A DNA stretch of 64,000 nucleotides from Moraxella macacae 0408225 (lineage in GTDB: Bacteria > Pseudomonadota > Gammaproteobacteria > Pseudomonadales > Moraxellaceae), in assembly GCF_000320365.1 (NCBI RefSeq), contig NZ_ANIN01000001.1, positions 186,001 to 250,000 on the forward strand. The letters run 5' to 3'. Both the position numbers and the translations under genes were made by a program. Position 1 is the stretch's first letter, and each line of letters begins with the position of its first letter. Of the stretch, positions 34,996-44,872 are shown one piece after another. The notes under the pieces were generated by a model. It saw nothing but the letters and a program-made list of their open reading frames with translations. It made no database searches and was not told the DNA's origin.

Positions 34996-35805
34996 ATGTT
35001 AAATTTGCCAAAAACCGCTATGATTACCTCGCTGCTTAGCATCATCATGCTAAGTGCTTGCGACAACAGCAATGCCAAACCATCTGAAAAACCAAGCACA
35101 ACAGAAACCACACCAAAAACCACCATGCCACCACCTGCCAATAACGATGCCAAATTACAACAAACCTTGGCGGATAATTTAGCAAAATCAGGCATTCACG
35201 CCAAAGTTTTATCCGTAACACCCACGGCTATGCCAAATATGTTTTGGGTAAAAGCAGAAGGCTTGCCTGCGATTTTTACCGATAGCACAGGGCAATACAT
35301 CATACAAGGCGAAATTGTCAAAGTTGGCAATACCCAGCCTGAACACATTTCCGCCAGTTTACAAGCCCAAGAAAATCAAGCCACGCTTGCCAGTATTGAC
35401 AAAAAAGACATGATTATTTTCCCCGCCCAAGGTGAGACAAAAGGGGCAATTTATGTCTTTACCGATGCCGATTGTGGTTATTGTCGCAAATTACACAGCG
35501 AAATTGACAAAATTAACGGACTTGGCATTGAAGTTCGCTATTTGCCTTGGCCACGCAGTGAACACACCTTCCCAATTATGGAAAGCATTTGGTGCAACAG
35601 TGATCGCCAAAAAGCCATTACCGATGCCAAAAACGGTGCAACCATAAACTCTCCTGCTTGCGATAGCCCAGTACGTCGCATTCACGATCTCGGATTAAGT
35701 TTAGGCATCAATGGCACGCCTTCGATTTTCACCGAAAGCGGTCAACAAATCGGCGGTTATCTACCACCAGAACGGTTGCTACAAGCCGTAACTGGATCAC
35801 ATTAA
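34996..35805 (+). CDS. dsbC: DsbC-type thiol:disulfide interchange lipoprotein
   Basis: Periplasmic disulfide isomerase. The mature protein has a DsbC/DsbG dimerisation domain (LQQTLADNLAKSGIHAKVLSVTPTAMPNMFWV) and a thioredoxin-fold catalytic domain with active site CGYC (residues about 159-162) and cis-Pro in GTPSIF. A second Cys pair is formed by the Cys in SIWC and SPAC. The N-terminus is unusual: a lipobox (LSAC) and a Pro/Thr/Lys-rich linker instead of a soluble signal peptide, so this DsbC is probably membrane-anchored. Confidence 0.9.
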   Translation: MLNLPKTAMITSLLSIIMLSACDNSNAKPSEKPSTTETTPKTTMPPPANNDAKLQQTLADNLAKSGIHAKVLSVTPTAMPNMFWVKAEGLPAIFTDSTGQYIIQGEIVKVGNTQPEHISASLQAQENQATLASIDKKDMIIFPAQGETKGAIYVFTDADCGYCRKLHSEIDKINGLGIEVRYLPWPRSEHTFPIMESIWCNSDRQKAITDAKNGATINSPACDSPVRRIHDLGLSLGINGTPSIFTESGQQIGGYLPPERLLQAVTGSH

Positions 35806-35918
35806 CCAAAATTCGGTGATTGTGAATTTAACAAATTTTATCAATTAAATTTGATAAAAAATGCTAAATTTGCTAAATTGATTAATTTTTTAAAACATCA
35901 TCATTATACATAAAAAGC

Positions 35919-35947
35919 TTGTAATTCAATAGGACAACCCCTATAAT
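35919..35947 (+). promoter_or_regulatory. Sigma-70 promoter of trxA
   Basis: TTGTAA (35919-35924), 17-bp spacer, TATAAT (35942-35947). Transcription would begin near 35954, about 86 nt upstream of the trxA start. Confidence 0.7.
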
Positions 35948-36039
35948 TTTCACAAGCAACCAAATTTTTGATTAAAATTTTTGGTTATTTGATTTTTTAG
36001 TTTTTAATGATTTACTAATTTTTTTAAATAGGATTAATT

Positions 36040-36363
36040 ATGTCAAACGTTATCCATGCCGATGAAGGCACTTTTGAACAAGCAGTCTTAAAATCTGATG
36101 TTCCTGTATTGGTAGACTTTTGGGCAACTTGGTGCGGTCCTTGCCGTTCTATTGCACCTGTACTAGACGAGTTGTCAACCCAATACGCTGACAAAGTACG
36201 CATCGTAAAAGTCGATGTAGACAGCAATCCAAACCTTGCAAGCCAATATGGCATTCGCAGCATTCCAGCACTGTTTATGTTTAACAACGGCGAAAAAGTA
36301 GATTCTGTTGCAGGGGCATTGCCAAAACCACATTTGGAAGCTTTTATTAATAAACAATTATGA
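36040..36363 (+). CDS. trxA: Thioredoxin 1
   Basis: 107 residues, full length, with active site WCGPC (residues about 31-35) and cis-Pro in IRSIPALFMFNNGE. Reduces cytosolic disulfides (ribonucleotide reductase, PAPS reductase and others) with electrons from thioredoxin reductase. It precedes rho, as in many gammaproteobacteria. The ribosome site AGGAT is seven or so bases before the ATG. Confidence 0.97.
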   Translation: MSNVIHADEGTFEQAVLKSDVPVLVDFWATWCGPCRSIAPVLDELSTQYADKVRIVKVDVDSNPNLASQYGIRSIPALFMFNNGEKVDSVAGALPKPHLEAFINKQL

Positions 36364-36831
36364 TTTAATAAATCTCCACTGAATTAATAAAATTTATACA
36401 GTAGGTCGGATTGTGTCAAACAAAATGCCAATTGGATCTACTGATATTTTAACAGGCATGCTTATTTAACCTATTCTTATTTAACAATGCCAAAAAAATA
36501 AAAAATATTGGCAAAAAGTATTGACAAAGATAGTCGTTAACGCTTATCATACTATCGCTAAAATAATTATATTCCTTATAATTATCTGTCTTTTTGAATG
36601 TCAAACATTCATTTTCTGTTTTCCTCCATTTTATCGAACATTGGTTATCAATGAATAAACGCGTTGCCAAGTTGCTGCATGGTTTTTTAAACCCACATGG
36701 TTTTTTAAAACTGACATGGCTTTTAAAATTCATGCGGTATTGATTTAAGTATTGTTTAACAATATGCGTCGTTTGTTTTTAATCATTAATCATTGTTGTG
36801 GTAGTAATTATTCTTAATTGATGAAGTTTTT
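36364..36831. other. 468-bp trxA-rho intergenic region (rho leader) with an inverted repeat
   Basis: No supported gene. CAGTAGGTCGGATTG (36399-36413) and CAATTGGATCTACTG (36429-36443) form an imperfect inverted repeat without a T-run. Further on, three near-copies of CATGGTTTTTTAAA occur around 36680-36725. In E. coli the rho leader mediates Rho autoregulation by premature termination; the length here would allow this, but no leader peptide could be supported. Confidence 0.4.
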
Positions 36832-38097
36832 ATGAATTTAACCGAACTAAAACGCAAATCCGTTGCTGAACTTATCCATATTAGTGAGAGTGTGGGTCTT
36901 GAAAACATGGCTCGCAATCGCAAACAAGACATTATTTTTGCTATTTTAAAAACCCACGCGCGTAACGGTGAGGCAATTTTTGGTGATGGCGTGCTTGAGA
37001 TTTTACCTGACGGTTTTGGCTTTTTGCGTTCTGCCGAAGGGTCGTATTTGGCAGGCCCTGATGACATTTATGTAAGCCCCAGTCAAATTCGCCGCTTTAA
37101 CCTAAAAACAGGGGATACAATTGCAGGCACTATCCGCCCACCAAAGGACTCGGAGCGTTATTTTGCACTGTTAAAGGTAAATGAGATCAATTTTGACACA
37201 CCGGATCGATCGCGTCATAAATTGATTTTTGAGAACTTAACCCCACTTTTTCCAACCAAACAATTAAAACTAGAACTTGGCAATGGCACAACCGAGGATT
37301 TAACAGGGCGGATTATTGATCTGATCGCCCCAATTGGCAAAGGACAGCGTTCTATTATCGTCGCACCGCCAAAAGCAGGTAAAACCGTGTTGCTACAGTC
37401 TATTGCTCAATCCATCACGCGCAATAATCCTGAATGTCATTTGATTGTGTTATTGATTGATGAACGCCCAGAGGAAGTTACCGAAATGCAACGTACCGTG
37501 CGCGGTGAAGTGGTCGCCTCTACTTTTGATGAGCCGCCTGCTCGTCATGTGCAAGTTGCTGAAATGGTGATTGAAAAAGCCAAACGCTTGGTAGAACACA
37601 AGCAAGATGTGGTGATTTTGCTAGACAGCATCACGCGCCTTGCTCGTGCTTATAACACAGTCGTGCCCTCGTCTGGAAAAGTTTTAACAGGTGGCGTAGA
37701 TGCCAATGCACTAGAACGCCCAAAACGTTTTTTTGGAGCAGCCAGAAATGTAGAAGAAGGCGGAAGCCTAACCATTATTTCTACAGCCTTGATTGACACG
37801 GGTTCTAAAATGGACAGCGTGATTTTTGAGGAATTTAAAGGCACGGGCAACCAAGAAATTACCCTTGAACGCGAAATTGCTGAAAAACGCGTCTTCCCTG
37901 CCATTAACATCAAAAAATCGGGCACGCGTCGCGAAGAACGCTTGATTGATGAAGCCTTGTTACGCAAGGTGTGGATTTTACGCAAATTATTACACCCAAT
38001 GGACGAAATCCAAGCCACTGAGTTTTTGTTAGACAAACTCAAAGACTCAAAAACCAACGATGAATTTTTTGAACAAATGACCAAAAAAGACAAATAA
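36832..38097 (+). CDS. rho: Transcription termination factor Rho
   Basis: Hexameric RNA helicase. The 421-residue protein has the N-terminal RNA-binding domain ([35 protein letters not shown], about 62-100). The ATPase domain shows Walker [16 protein letters not shown] (about 173-186), Walker [17 protein letters not shown] and the Q/R-loop segment [13 protein letters not shown]. Length and motifs match E. coli Rho (419 residues). Confidence 0.98.
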   Translation: MNLTELKRKSVAELIHISESVGLENMARNRKQDIIFAILKTHARNGEAIFGDGVLEILPDGFGFLRSAEGSYLAGPDDIYVSPSQIRRFNLKTGDTIAGTIRPPKDSERYFALLKVNEINFDTPDRSRHKLIFENLTPLFPTKQLKLELGNGTTEDLTGRIIDLIAPIGKGQRSIIVAPPKAGKTVLLQSIAQSITRNNPECHLIVLLIDERPEEVTEMQRTVRGEVVASTFDEPPARHVQVAEMVIEKAKRLVEHKQDVVILLDSITRLARAYNTVVPSSGKVLTGGVDANALERPKRFFGAARNVEEGGSLTIISTALIDTGSKMDSVIFEEFKGTGNQEITLEREIAEKRVFPAINIKKSGTRREERLIDEALLRKVWILRKLLHPMDEIQATEFLLDKLKDSKTNDEFFEQMTKKDK

Positions 38098-38351
38098 ACT
38101 TACGTTTTATCATGGTTAATTGCCCTGTTAATCCTGATTGTCCGATTAATTTTAAAGCTAAGTTTCAATACTTGGCTTTAATTTTTAACAAAATTGATAA
38201 ACAAAATTAATAAAATTGCCAAAATCCATAAAATCAAAATCAATAAAATTAGCCACAAAATTAGGCATAATTTCATTATACGTTAATATTAATATTGCAT
38301 TGCTATTTATACTGTATTGCTATTTTAAAAAATAAACCATAAGTGTCTGCT

Positions 38352-39596
38352 ATGTCAAATCCCACATCAAAATCTGCAAATCCCATACCAACAAACAATG
38401 ATTATCCTGTTTTTTGGATTATGTTATTAGGGCTTGTTATTGCGGTAGGGCCGTTAACCATTGATACCTATTTGCCTGCACTGCCAAGCATGGCGGAGGA
38501 TTTTGGTGTTTCTACGGCGTTTATTGCCAATTCTGTGCCTGCATATTTTGTTGGTTTGGTGGTAGGACAATTGTTATACGGGCCATTGTCCGATCGCATC
38601 GGACGAATTACACCGCTGTACATTGGCATGACGGTATACATACTGGCATCGGTATTGTGCGCCACAACTGACAATGCGTATGTGCTGTTTATAGCCCGTA
38701 CGGTGCAAGCATTAGGAGCGTGCGTCGGATCGGTGGTAGCACGTGCTATGATACGCGACAAATTACACCCAACAGAAATGGCAAAAGCATTTTCACTGAT
38801 GACTCTCGTCATGGGCATCGCTCCAATTTTAGCACCGTCGCTTGGTGCGTTGCTGTTAAAAATTGCCAATTGGCGCATGATTTTTTGGTTTTTGGCAGGA
38901 TTTGGTGTGCTAAATATCGTCCTAACCAAATTATTTTTGTATGAAACCTTAAGCGAAGATCGGCGCAATCACTTTTCTGTGGCACAATTATTTGTCCAAT
39001 ACGGTGAATTGTTAAAGGATCCGCGTTTTAATTACCCTGCAATTGGAGCAGGCTTGCTTATGGGTTCTATGTTCGTATACATTAGCGCATCGCCTGAACT
39101 GATTATGGAGGGTTACGGTGTGAGCGAAACCCATTTTGGCTGGATTTTTGGCATGAATGCAGGCGGGTTTATTGCATTAACTCAAATCAACCAATTTTTA
39201 GTAAATCGCTTTAAGTTGGTACAATTATTGCGCTTTGGGGCATTGATTCAAGTCATATCAGCGGGCTGTTTGTTGACACTTGGACTTGTGTTTGGCATAA
39301 ATGCATGGCTGCCCTTGGTGCTTGCCAGTATCTTTTTTTGTATCGCAGGGCTTGGTTTGACACAGCCTAACGCAGGGGCAATTGCACTCACCTTTCAAAA
39401 ACATCGCGCAGGCATGGCAAGTGCACTACAAGGTTCGTTAAACTTTGTCGTGGGAATTTTTGGCGGTTTAATGCTAAACTTTTTTCCCATCAATGCGGTG
39501 GCAAAATTGGGTTTAACCATGTTTATTTTAATGGGGCTTGGCTGTTATTTGGTATGGCAAATTGATAAAAACCTTGATGTTGTCAATGTAGATTAA
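38352..39596 (+). CDS. Bcr/CflA-family multidrug efflux MFS transporter
   Basis: 414 residues, 12 predicted helices. Family features are LTIDTYLPALPSMAEDFGVS near residues 40-60, GQLLYGPLSDRIGRITPLYIG around 78-98, and ARTVQALGACVGSVVARAMIRD near 118-140. The Bcr/CflA group exports drugs such as bicyclomycin, sulfonamides or chloramphenicol, and sometimes cysteine or other metabolites. Bicyclomycin inhibits Rho, so the position next to rho is notable but may be coincidence. A GTG three codons upstream (38343) is an alternative start. Confidence 0.85.
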   Translation: MSNPTSKSANPIPTNNDYPVFWIMLLGLVIAVGPLTIDTYLPALPSMAEDFGVSTAFIANSVPAYFVGLVVGQLLYGPLSDRIGRITPLYIGMTVYILASVLCATTDNAYVLFIARTVQALGACVGSVVARAMIRDKLHPTEMAKAFSLMTLVMGIAPILAPSLGALLLKIANWRMIFWFLAGFGVLNIVLTKLFLYETLSEDRRNHFSVAQLFVQYGELLKDPRFNYPAIGAGLLMGSMFVYISASPELIMEGYGVSETHFGWIFGMNAGGFIALTQINQFLVNRFKLVQLLRFGALIQVISAGCLLTLGLVFGINAWLPLVLASIFFCIAGLGLTQPNAGAIALTFQKHRAGMASALQGSLNFVVGIFGGLMLNFFPINAVAKLGLTMFILMGLGCYLVWQIDKNLDVVNVD

Positions 39597-39674
39597 CCAA
39601 ATTTACAATTTATACCGCCAATTTTTTGACGGTATTTTTAAAATTATCTAATAAAACAATTAATAGTAAAACAA

Positions 39675-41251
39675 TCAATAAAAACCCAATATTTTCCACC
39701 AAACCAGTCCAATACCAAGCCAAAGCACACAGTTAATCACACTAATCACAAAACCTGTTTTCCACCACTCACCCAAGGTTACAAAACCTGAACCAAAAAT
39801 CACAGGCGCTGTCCCTGTGGCATAATGGGTAATACTCATCATGATATTGCCAGCTGCAGCCAAAATCAGTGCATACAATAAGGGCGGTGCACCTAAGGCA
39901 ATCCCTACGCCGTAAAAAGCTGCAAACATGGCGGTAACGTGAGCTGTGGTACTGGCAAAGAAATAATGCGTGTACAAATAAATCAAAGTCAAAATCGCAC
40001 ACGCACCAACCCAACCCACACCAAGATAACCAATGCCTGTTTGGATATTTTCGGCAAACCATTTAACAAGCCCCAATTTATCCAAAAAAGTTGCCATCAT
40101 AATCAATGCTGAAAACCAAACCACTGTATCCCACGCTGACTTTTGTTTTAGTGCATCTTCCCAAGTCAAGCATCTTCCCAAGTCAAAACCCCCGTCAACA
40201 ACAAGGTTGATAAACCAATAAATGCAGTGGTTGTTGCATCTATTTTAAACGCACTGCCAAAAATCATCGCAGGAATGTTTGCCCACAAAATTAACAACAA
40301 AGCAAACACACCAAGCATGATTTTTTCGCCTTTTTGCATCGCTCCTAATTCAAAAAGGTGTTGTTTGGCGTATTCGGTGGCATTGGGGGTTTCTGTTAAT
40401 TCTGGCGGATACATTTTGTAAATCACCAAAGGCATGATAAACAAACACACAAGCCCAGGCAACAACATCGCCAATGCCCACGTTGTCCAACTAAGCTCCA
40501 CTTGTTTGCCTGTTACTTCAGCAACCAATTTTACCACCAGTGGGTTGGGTGCGGTCGCTGTGATAAACATGCCTGAGGTGATCGGATTGGCATTATAATT
40601 TACCAATGCCAAATACCGTCCAACTTTTGTGCGACTTTCATCATTTGCTCCTTTTGATCCAAGCGACTCAGAAATTGCTTTCATAATTGGGTGAATAATT
40701 CCGCCACCACGAGCGGTATTTGACGGCGTGATCGGTGCCAATACCACCTCAGCAATTGCCAATGCATAGCCGATTCCAAGCGTTTTTTTGCCAAAAATTG
40801 AAATAAAATAATATCCAATCCGACTGCCAAGCCCAGTTTTACTCAAGCCATACGAAATAATCACTGCAATACCGATTAGCCAAATCAATGAGTTAGAAAA
40901 ACTGGACAACGCATGTTTTAACGCCTCGCCTGATGGATTGGCGATCATGTTGCCATTTTCACCAATGTCAACGGTAACGCCCGTTACCGCCACCAATGCA
41001 ATTGCAACGATAGAAATTGCCCCAATTGGCATTGCCTTACCGATAATCGCTGCAATTGTACCAACAAACAACGCCAATAAATGCCACGCCTGCGGTTTCA
41101 CCCCATCAGGCACAGGAATAACAAACCAAATTAACAGCGTAATGCCAACTGCAATCACAGTAGGCATGGGCTTAAAACCCAAATTTATCTTGTCTTGTGT
41201 GTCTGTTTTATTTTGTTTTGTGTGATTTTGTTTTGTGTGATTTGTGTGCAT
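39675..41251 (-). pseudogene. DASS-family anion/dicarboxylate transporter broken by a 17-bp duplication
   Basis: Two overlapping frames together encode one divalent-anion:Na+ symporter of the CitT/OMT type. The N-terminal 361 residues (start 41251) include the signature SNTARGGGIIHPIM and the TATAPNPLV segment. The remaining 168 residues are in another frame. The break is a perfect 17-bp tandem duplication (40153-40186). With one copy removed, the frame reads through as LTWEDALKQKSAWDTVVW and gives a 519-residue protein, the usual family length. The rest of both halves is intact, so the event is recent and potentially reversible. The likely substrate is 2-oxoglutarate, malate, citrate or succinate. 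Confidence 0.9.
40153..40186. repeat. 17-bp perfect tandem duplication inside the DASS transporter gene
   Basis: GCATCTTCCCAAGTCAA occurs twice in succession (40153-40169, 40170-40186). Because 17 is not a multiple of three, it shifts the reading frame. Confidence 0.97.
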
Positions 41252-41473
41252 ACATCGCCCTTATCTCAAAACTGCTAAAAACTGCTAAAAATTTTAAAAT
41301 TTAAATTTTGTTATTAATTTTTATTTAAAATAACACTTGAGTTTTAAAAAAATACCGCACTATCTTAGCATTTTTTACCGATTGTAATAAAGAGGTAAAA
41401 CACAGTTTTTACTAAAAATTTTGGCTAAAAATCTTAAATCAAGGGCATAAATTTTGCCAAATTGGTTGTGATA

Positions 41474-41505
41474 AAAAACCAAACCTCAAGTGAGATTTGG
41501 TTTTT
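41474..41505. terminator. Terminator downstream of the 41537-42564 lipoprotein gene
   Basis: AAAAACCAAACCT and AGATTTGGTTTTT pair with one mismatch around a short loop, flanked by A- and T-runs on both strands. Confidence 0.7.
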
Positions 41506-41536
41506 GTAAGGTCTATGTTTTATAACGGTTTTGATG

Positions 41537-42564
41537 TTAAAACGTAAGCGATGATTGACGCGTGAAAGTTACGCTTTCTTCTTTTCCTTTTACCGTTGCT
41601 GTGTGTCTGTTGTTGTCCAACCATACAATATCTACAAACTGACTGGCAGGATCTTTTTGGCTATTGTTCGGATCTTTTTGAAACCGTACTTGTGCTTTTT
41701 GTTGGCCGTGGCTATTATAACCACTAGAAATGACACTGATGGTCGTTGGGTATGGATCTTTTTCTATTTTTTCCTCTTTATAATTGCCAGTACAGTCTTG
41801 GTTTTTATATTCTCTGGTTATCATTTTATCGGCACTGATGACTGTGTTTGGTTTGTCTGTTTTTTTATACTCAACGACTTCTTGATATGAATCTTGACAA
41901 CTCATCTTCCAATAACCCACAAGTTTGTCCGCCATATCAACAGCTTCTTTGGAATGAGTAACCTGTTCTGATTGCAAGGTTTTATAAAAATGCTCTTGTG
42001 CTTTTTCTTTGGTTTGAACTTTTTGATTGGTATCAAGTTTGGCTTGTAATTTTTGATTAAAATCACTGTCTTTTGATTGTTGTACCAAATCTTTTAAGTC
42101 ATCTGGTTTAAAACGTTTGGCAACTTTTTCTTCAATTTTGATGCCGTTGTCTGGGTTATTGTCGGTGTCTGCACTTTGTAAAATCTGTAAAATGCGTGTG
42201 GACTCTGCTTCTTTTTTGGTTAAATCAGTTGGAGTTATGATGGATTTTGGTTCGGTTTCACCCAATGCCAATTCACCAAGTTTAAAGGTAACTTTGCCAT
42301 CTGCGGTGTTGTAGTTAAATTCGCCTTTGGCGTTGGTTTTGCCAAGGGATTTGCCTTTTTGTAGTACTTCTAAACCCTCTACTGCACTGTCCAAAAATAC
42401 GCCAGTTACGACTTTTGGTGTGTTATTATGGGGGGGTTGGCATGATCATGACTTGAATGGCTATTGCTATCACTACCGCCACCACAAGCGGTTAAAGACA
42501 AGGCTAAACCTGTAGAAATAGCCAGCCACAGTTTTTTGTAGGTGTGTTTGTGGGTGATGTTCAT
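41537..42564 (-). CDS. Frame-shifted (possibly phase-variable) surface lipoprotein
   Basis: A start at 42564 with AAAAGGATC upstream opens a lipoprotein signal peptide (lipobox LTAC) and a Gly/Ser/His-rich linker, but the frame ends shortly after a run of seven C (coding strand; 42430-42436). The next frame is open from that run to 41537 and continues with TGVFLDSAVEGLEVLQKG, a segment common near the start of large gammaproteobacterial lipoproteins. With eight C the two parts fuse into a 342-residue lipoprotein. The C-terminal half contains two Cys and many charged residues; no enzyme motif was recognised. Either phase variation, a recent mutation or an assembly error explains the break. Confidence 0.7.
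42430..42436. repeat. Homopolymer of 7 G (plus strand) within the lipoprotein gene
   Basis: Seven consecutive G at the point where the lipoprotein reading frame shifts. One more base would restore the frame. Seven is short for a fast-switching tract. Confidence 0.85.
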
Positions 42565-42607
42565 AATAGATCCTTTTATATGAAATTTGGGTTAAATGAT
42601 TTACCAC

Positions 42608-42672
42608 GTTTATAGCAGTTGTTTATAGCAGTTGTTTATAGCAGTTGTTTATAACAGTTGTTTATAACAAGC
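42608..42672. repeat. 13-bp tandem repeat, about five copies
   Basis: GTTTATAGCAGTT occurs at 42608, 42621 and 42634, with GTTTATAACAGTT at 42647 and a diverged fifth copy. It lies just upstream of the lipoprotein start at 42564, within its likely promoter region, so copy number could affect expression. Confidence 0.9.
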
Positions 42673-42818
42673 AACTGTTTATAACAGCTTATAACAGCGT
42701 GCTTTTTTACAACAGCGTAGGCTTTGCGTTACGTTTTAGTAACAAAAATACTATAACAGATAGCCACCGAACTTTCAACACTTGTATATAAATTTTATAC
42801 AAAATTAATTAACTTTTA

Positions 42819-43667
42819 TTAAAACCGCTTTGGTGATTGATAACAAATTCCAAGCAATTGCCCCATTTTTACTGCTGTTCCATTGTGCAGGCCTCCTTGC
42901 CAAGCTGTGCCTGCTGATTTTGGCAATAGCACAATCGCAGTTGATCCCAAATAAAACCGTCCAAGTTCGTCGCCTTTTTGTAAAGTAAGATTGTGATTTT
43001 GAGTTTGGATTTGATCCGTGCGTTTTAGTTTTCCTGTCGCTACAGTTTCAATCCCTGCAACAATCATCGCACCAACCAACACAACGCAAGCTGTGCCAAA
43101 TTCGGTGTCAAACACACAAACACAACGTTCATTGCGTGCAAACAAATCAGGAATGTTTTCGGCGGTTTCATGATTTACCGAAAACAACTGTCCCGGTATA
43201 TAAATCGTCTGCACCAATGTACCGCTAAAGGGCATATGCACACGGTGATAATTGGTCGGTGCAAGGTAAATCGTCGCAAAACTACCGTCTTGCATCGCTT
43301 TGCCAAGTTTGTGATCGGCTAGCAGTTGTCCAACATCGTAATTTTTGCCTTTGGCTTGTAGGATTTGGTTTTGTTTAATTTGTCCAATTTGCGACACCTT
43401 ACCATCTGCCGGACATACCACGCCGCCGTCTTTTTGGTCAATCGGACGCACACCGTCTTTGAGTTCACGCGTAAAAAAATCGTTAAAACTTTGATAATCA
43501 TGCCAATGCTCACGAGCATATTCGTCCAGTTTTATGCCGTAAACTGTGGCAAAACCGCGAATAAAAAAACGCTTGACGGTTGGATTTTTACTGCTGGCTA
43601 ATTTGCCTGCAAACTCGCTTAACGCTTGTTGTGGCACGATGTTTTGTAAAGTGGTAAATAAACTCAT
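42819..43667 (-). CDS. psd: Phosphatidylserine decarboxylase proenzyme
   Basis: Inner-membrane enzyme that makes phosphatidylethanolamine from phosphatidylserine. From the ATG at 43667 it is 282 residues. Family motifs are FNDFFTRELKDGVRPID, VCPADGKVSQIG, the YHRVHMPFSG segment with catalytic His, and the self-cleavage site LGST (FYLGSTAIVLL near residue 245), where Ser becomes the pyruvoyl group. A 15-codon extension to 43712 is less likely. Confidence 0.94.
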   Translation of the reverse strand: MSLFTTLQNIVPQQALSEFAGKLASSKNPTVKRFFIRGFATVYGIKLDEYAREHWHDYQSFNDFFTRELKDGVRPIDQKDGGVVCPADGKVSQIGQIKQNQILQAKGKNYDVGQLLADHKLGKAMQDGSFATIYLAPTNYHRVHMPFSGTLVQTIYIPGQLFSVNHETAENIPDLFARNERCVCVFDTEFGTACVVLVGAMIVAGIETVATGKLKRTDQIQTQNHNLTLQKGDELGRFYLGSTAIVLLPKSAGTAWQGGLHNGTAVKMGQLLGICYQSPKRF

Positions 43668-43745
43668 AACATACTCTTTTTTTGACTGTTTAACGGTATT
43701 TAAAATTTGCAATATTTTAGCACATAATTATTTTAGCACATAGTT

Positions 43746-44732
43746 TTAGCACATATTTTGGGTATTAAGTTGCACATTTAACAAATTTAACATCTCATCT
43801 AGATTTTTTATGCGTTTGGCCGTTTGCCATAAAATTTTGGCCTGTGGATACCCTTGGGTTAACATCGCAAGCCACTGTTTATAACGTGCAACCATCATGT
43901 TGTCGCTTTTGGCATTGCCACGCAAAAAGTCAATTTGTAACCTTAATAAATCTTGCCAAGTTAAATTTTTGTAATGATTGTCTTTAATTTTGTTTACCAA
44001 ATCTGGATAGGTAACCGCCCCACGTCCAAGCATCAAATGCAAAGTACCGGCTTGCCTGCGACAACAACAGGCTTGCTCCAACGTCCAAATCTCACCATTG
44101 GCAATGACAGGTATGGATAATTTTTGGCTTAATGGTGCAATCAGATCCCAATAAGCGGGCGGTTTGTAGCCTTGGGTTTTGGTGCGAGCGTGAACGGTAA
44201 GCCAGTTTGCTTTGGCAGCTTGTATTGCATCGCCAATTTCTTCGGTTAAACTTGTGTCTTCATAACCCAAACGGATTTTTGCCGAAACAGGAATGTGCGT
44301 TGGCACGGCTTGACGCACAGCATGAACAATTTGGTAAACGGTATCAGGCTCGGTCAATAATACCGAACCACCCCGATGATTGTTAACGGTTTTTGCAGGA
44401 CAACCAAAATTTAAATCAATAGCAGGAGCGTTTAATTCACAGGCTTTAGCAGCGTTATCAGCCATAAGGTGGGGATTGCTTCCAAGCAATTGAACATGCA
44501 CAGGCGTACCGTGTATGGTTTTACCTTGAAACTCGCCTTCATGCTTAAGTTCAGGAATATGTTTGTAAAAAACGTGGGCGGGCAAAACCGTTTGGGTAAC
44601 GCGGATAAATTCGCTAACGCTCCAATCATACTTGCCAATGGAGGTCAAAACCGATCGCATCACAGGATCGGTTAAGCCCTCCATCGGAGCTAAGATAATT
44701 TGTGGCGTGGAAAAATCAGGTCTATGTGGCAT
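43746..44732 (-). CDS. dusC: tRNA-dihydrouridine(16) synthase DusC
   Basis: FMN- and NADPH-dependent enzyme reducing uridine 16 in the D-loop of tRNA. The 328-residue TIM-barrel protein has ILAPMEGLTDPVMR at the N-terminus, IDLNFGCPAKTVNNHRGGSVLL with the catalytic Cys near 103, the KIRLGYED segment near 150, VHARTKTQGYKPPAYW and the FMN-phosphate loop LMLGRGAVTYPDL. The start EGLTDPVMR and VHARTKTQGY fit DusC better than DusA or DusB. Confidence 0.9.
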   Translation of the reverse strand: MPHRPDFSTPQIILAPMEGLTDPVMRSVLTSIGKYDWSVSEFIRVTQTVLPAHVFYKHIPELKHEGEFQGKTIHGTPVHVQLLGSNPHLMADNAAKACELNAPAIDLNFGCPAKTVNNHRGGSVLLTEPDTVYQIVHAVRQAVPTHIPVSAKIRLGYEDTSLTEEIGDAIQAAKANWLTVHARTKTQGYKPPAYWDLIAPLSQKLSIPVIANGEIWTLEQACCCRRQAGTLHLMLGRGAVTYPDLVNKIKDNHYKNLTWQDLLRLQIDFLRGNAKSDNMMVARYKQWLAMLTQGYPQAKILWQTAKRIKNLDEMLNLLNVQLNTQNMC

Positions 44733-44872
44733 ATTTTAGCAAATCAAAAACAAATCAAAAAAAATAAATCAAAAATAAAAACAATTATAGCATTTTTTTG
44801 AAATTACCATAACTGTGATATAATAAGCCACGACAATCTTTTCACTCTAAATCACGGAAAATCTCAATTATA

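Noticed and set aside
36449-36733. 94-codon minus-strand ORF between trxA and rho
   Set aside because: It has no ribosome site, a composition typical of AT-rich intergenic DNA, and its FKKPC duplication simply reflects a local DNA repeat.
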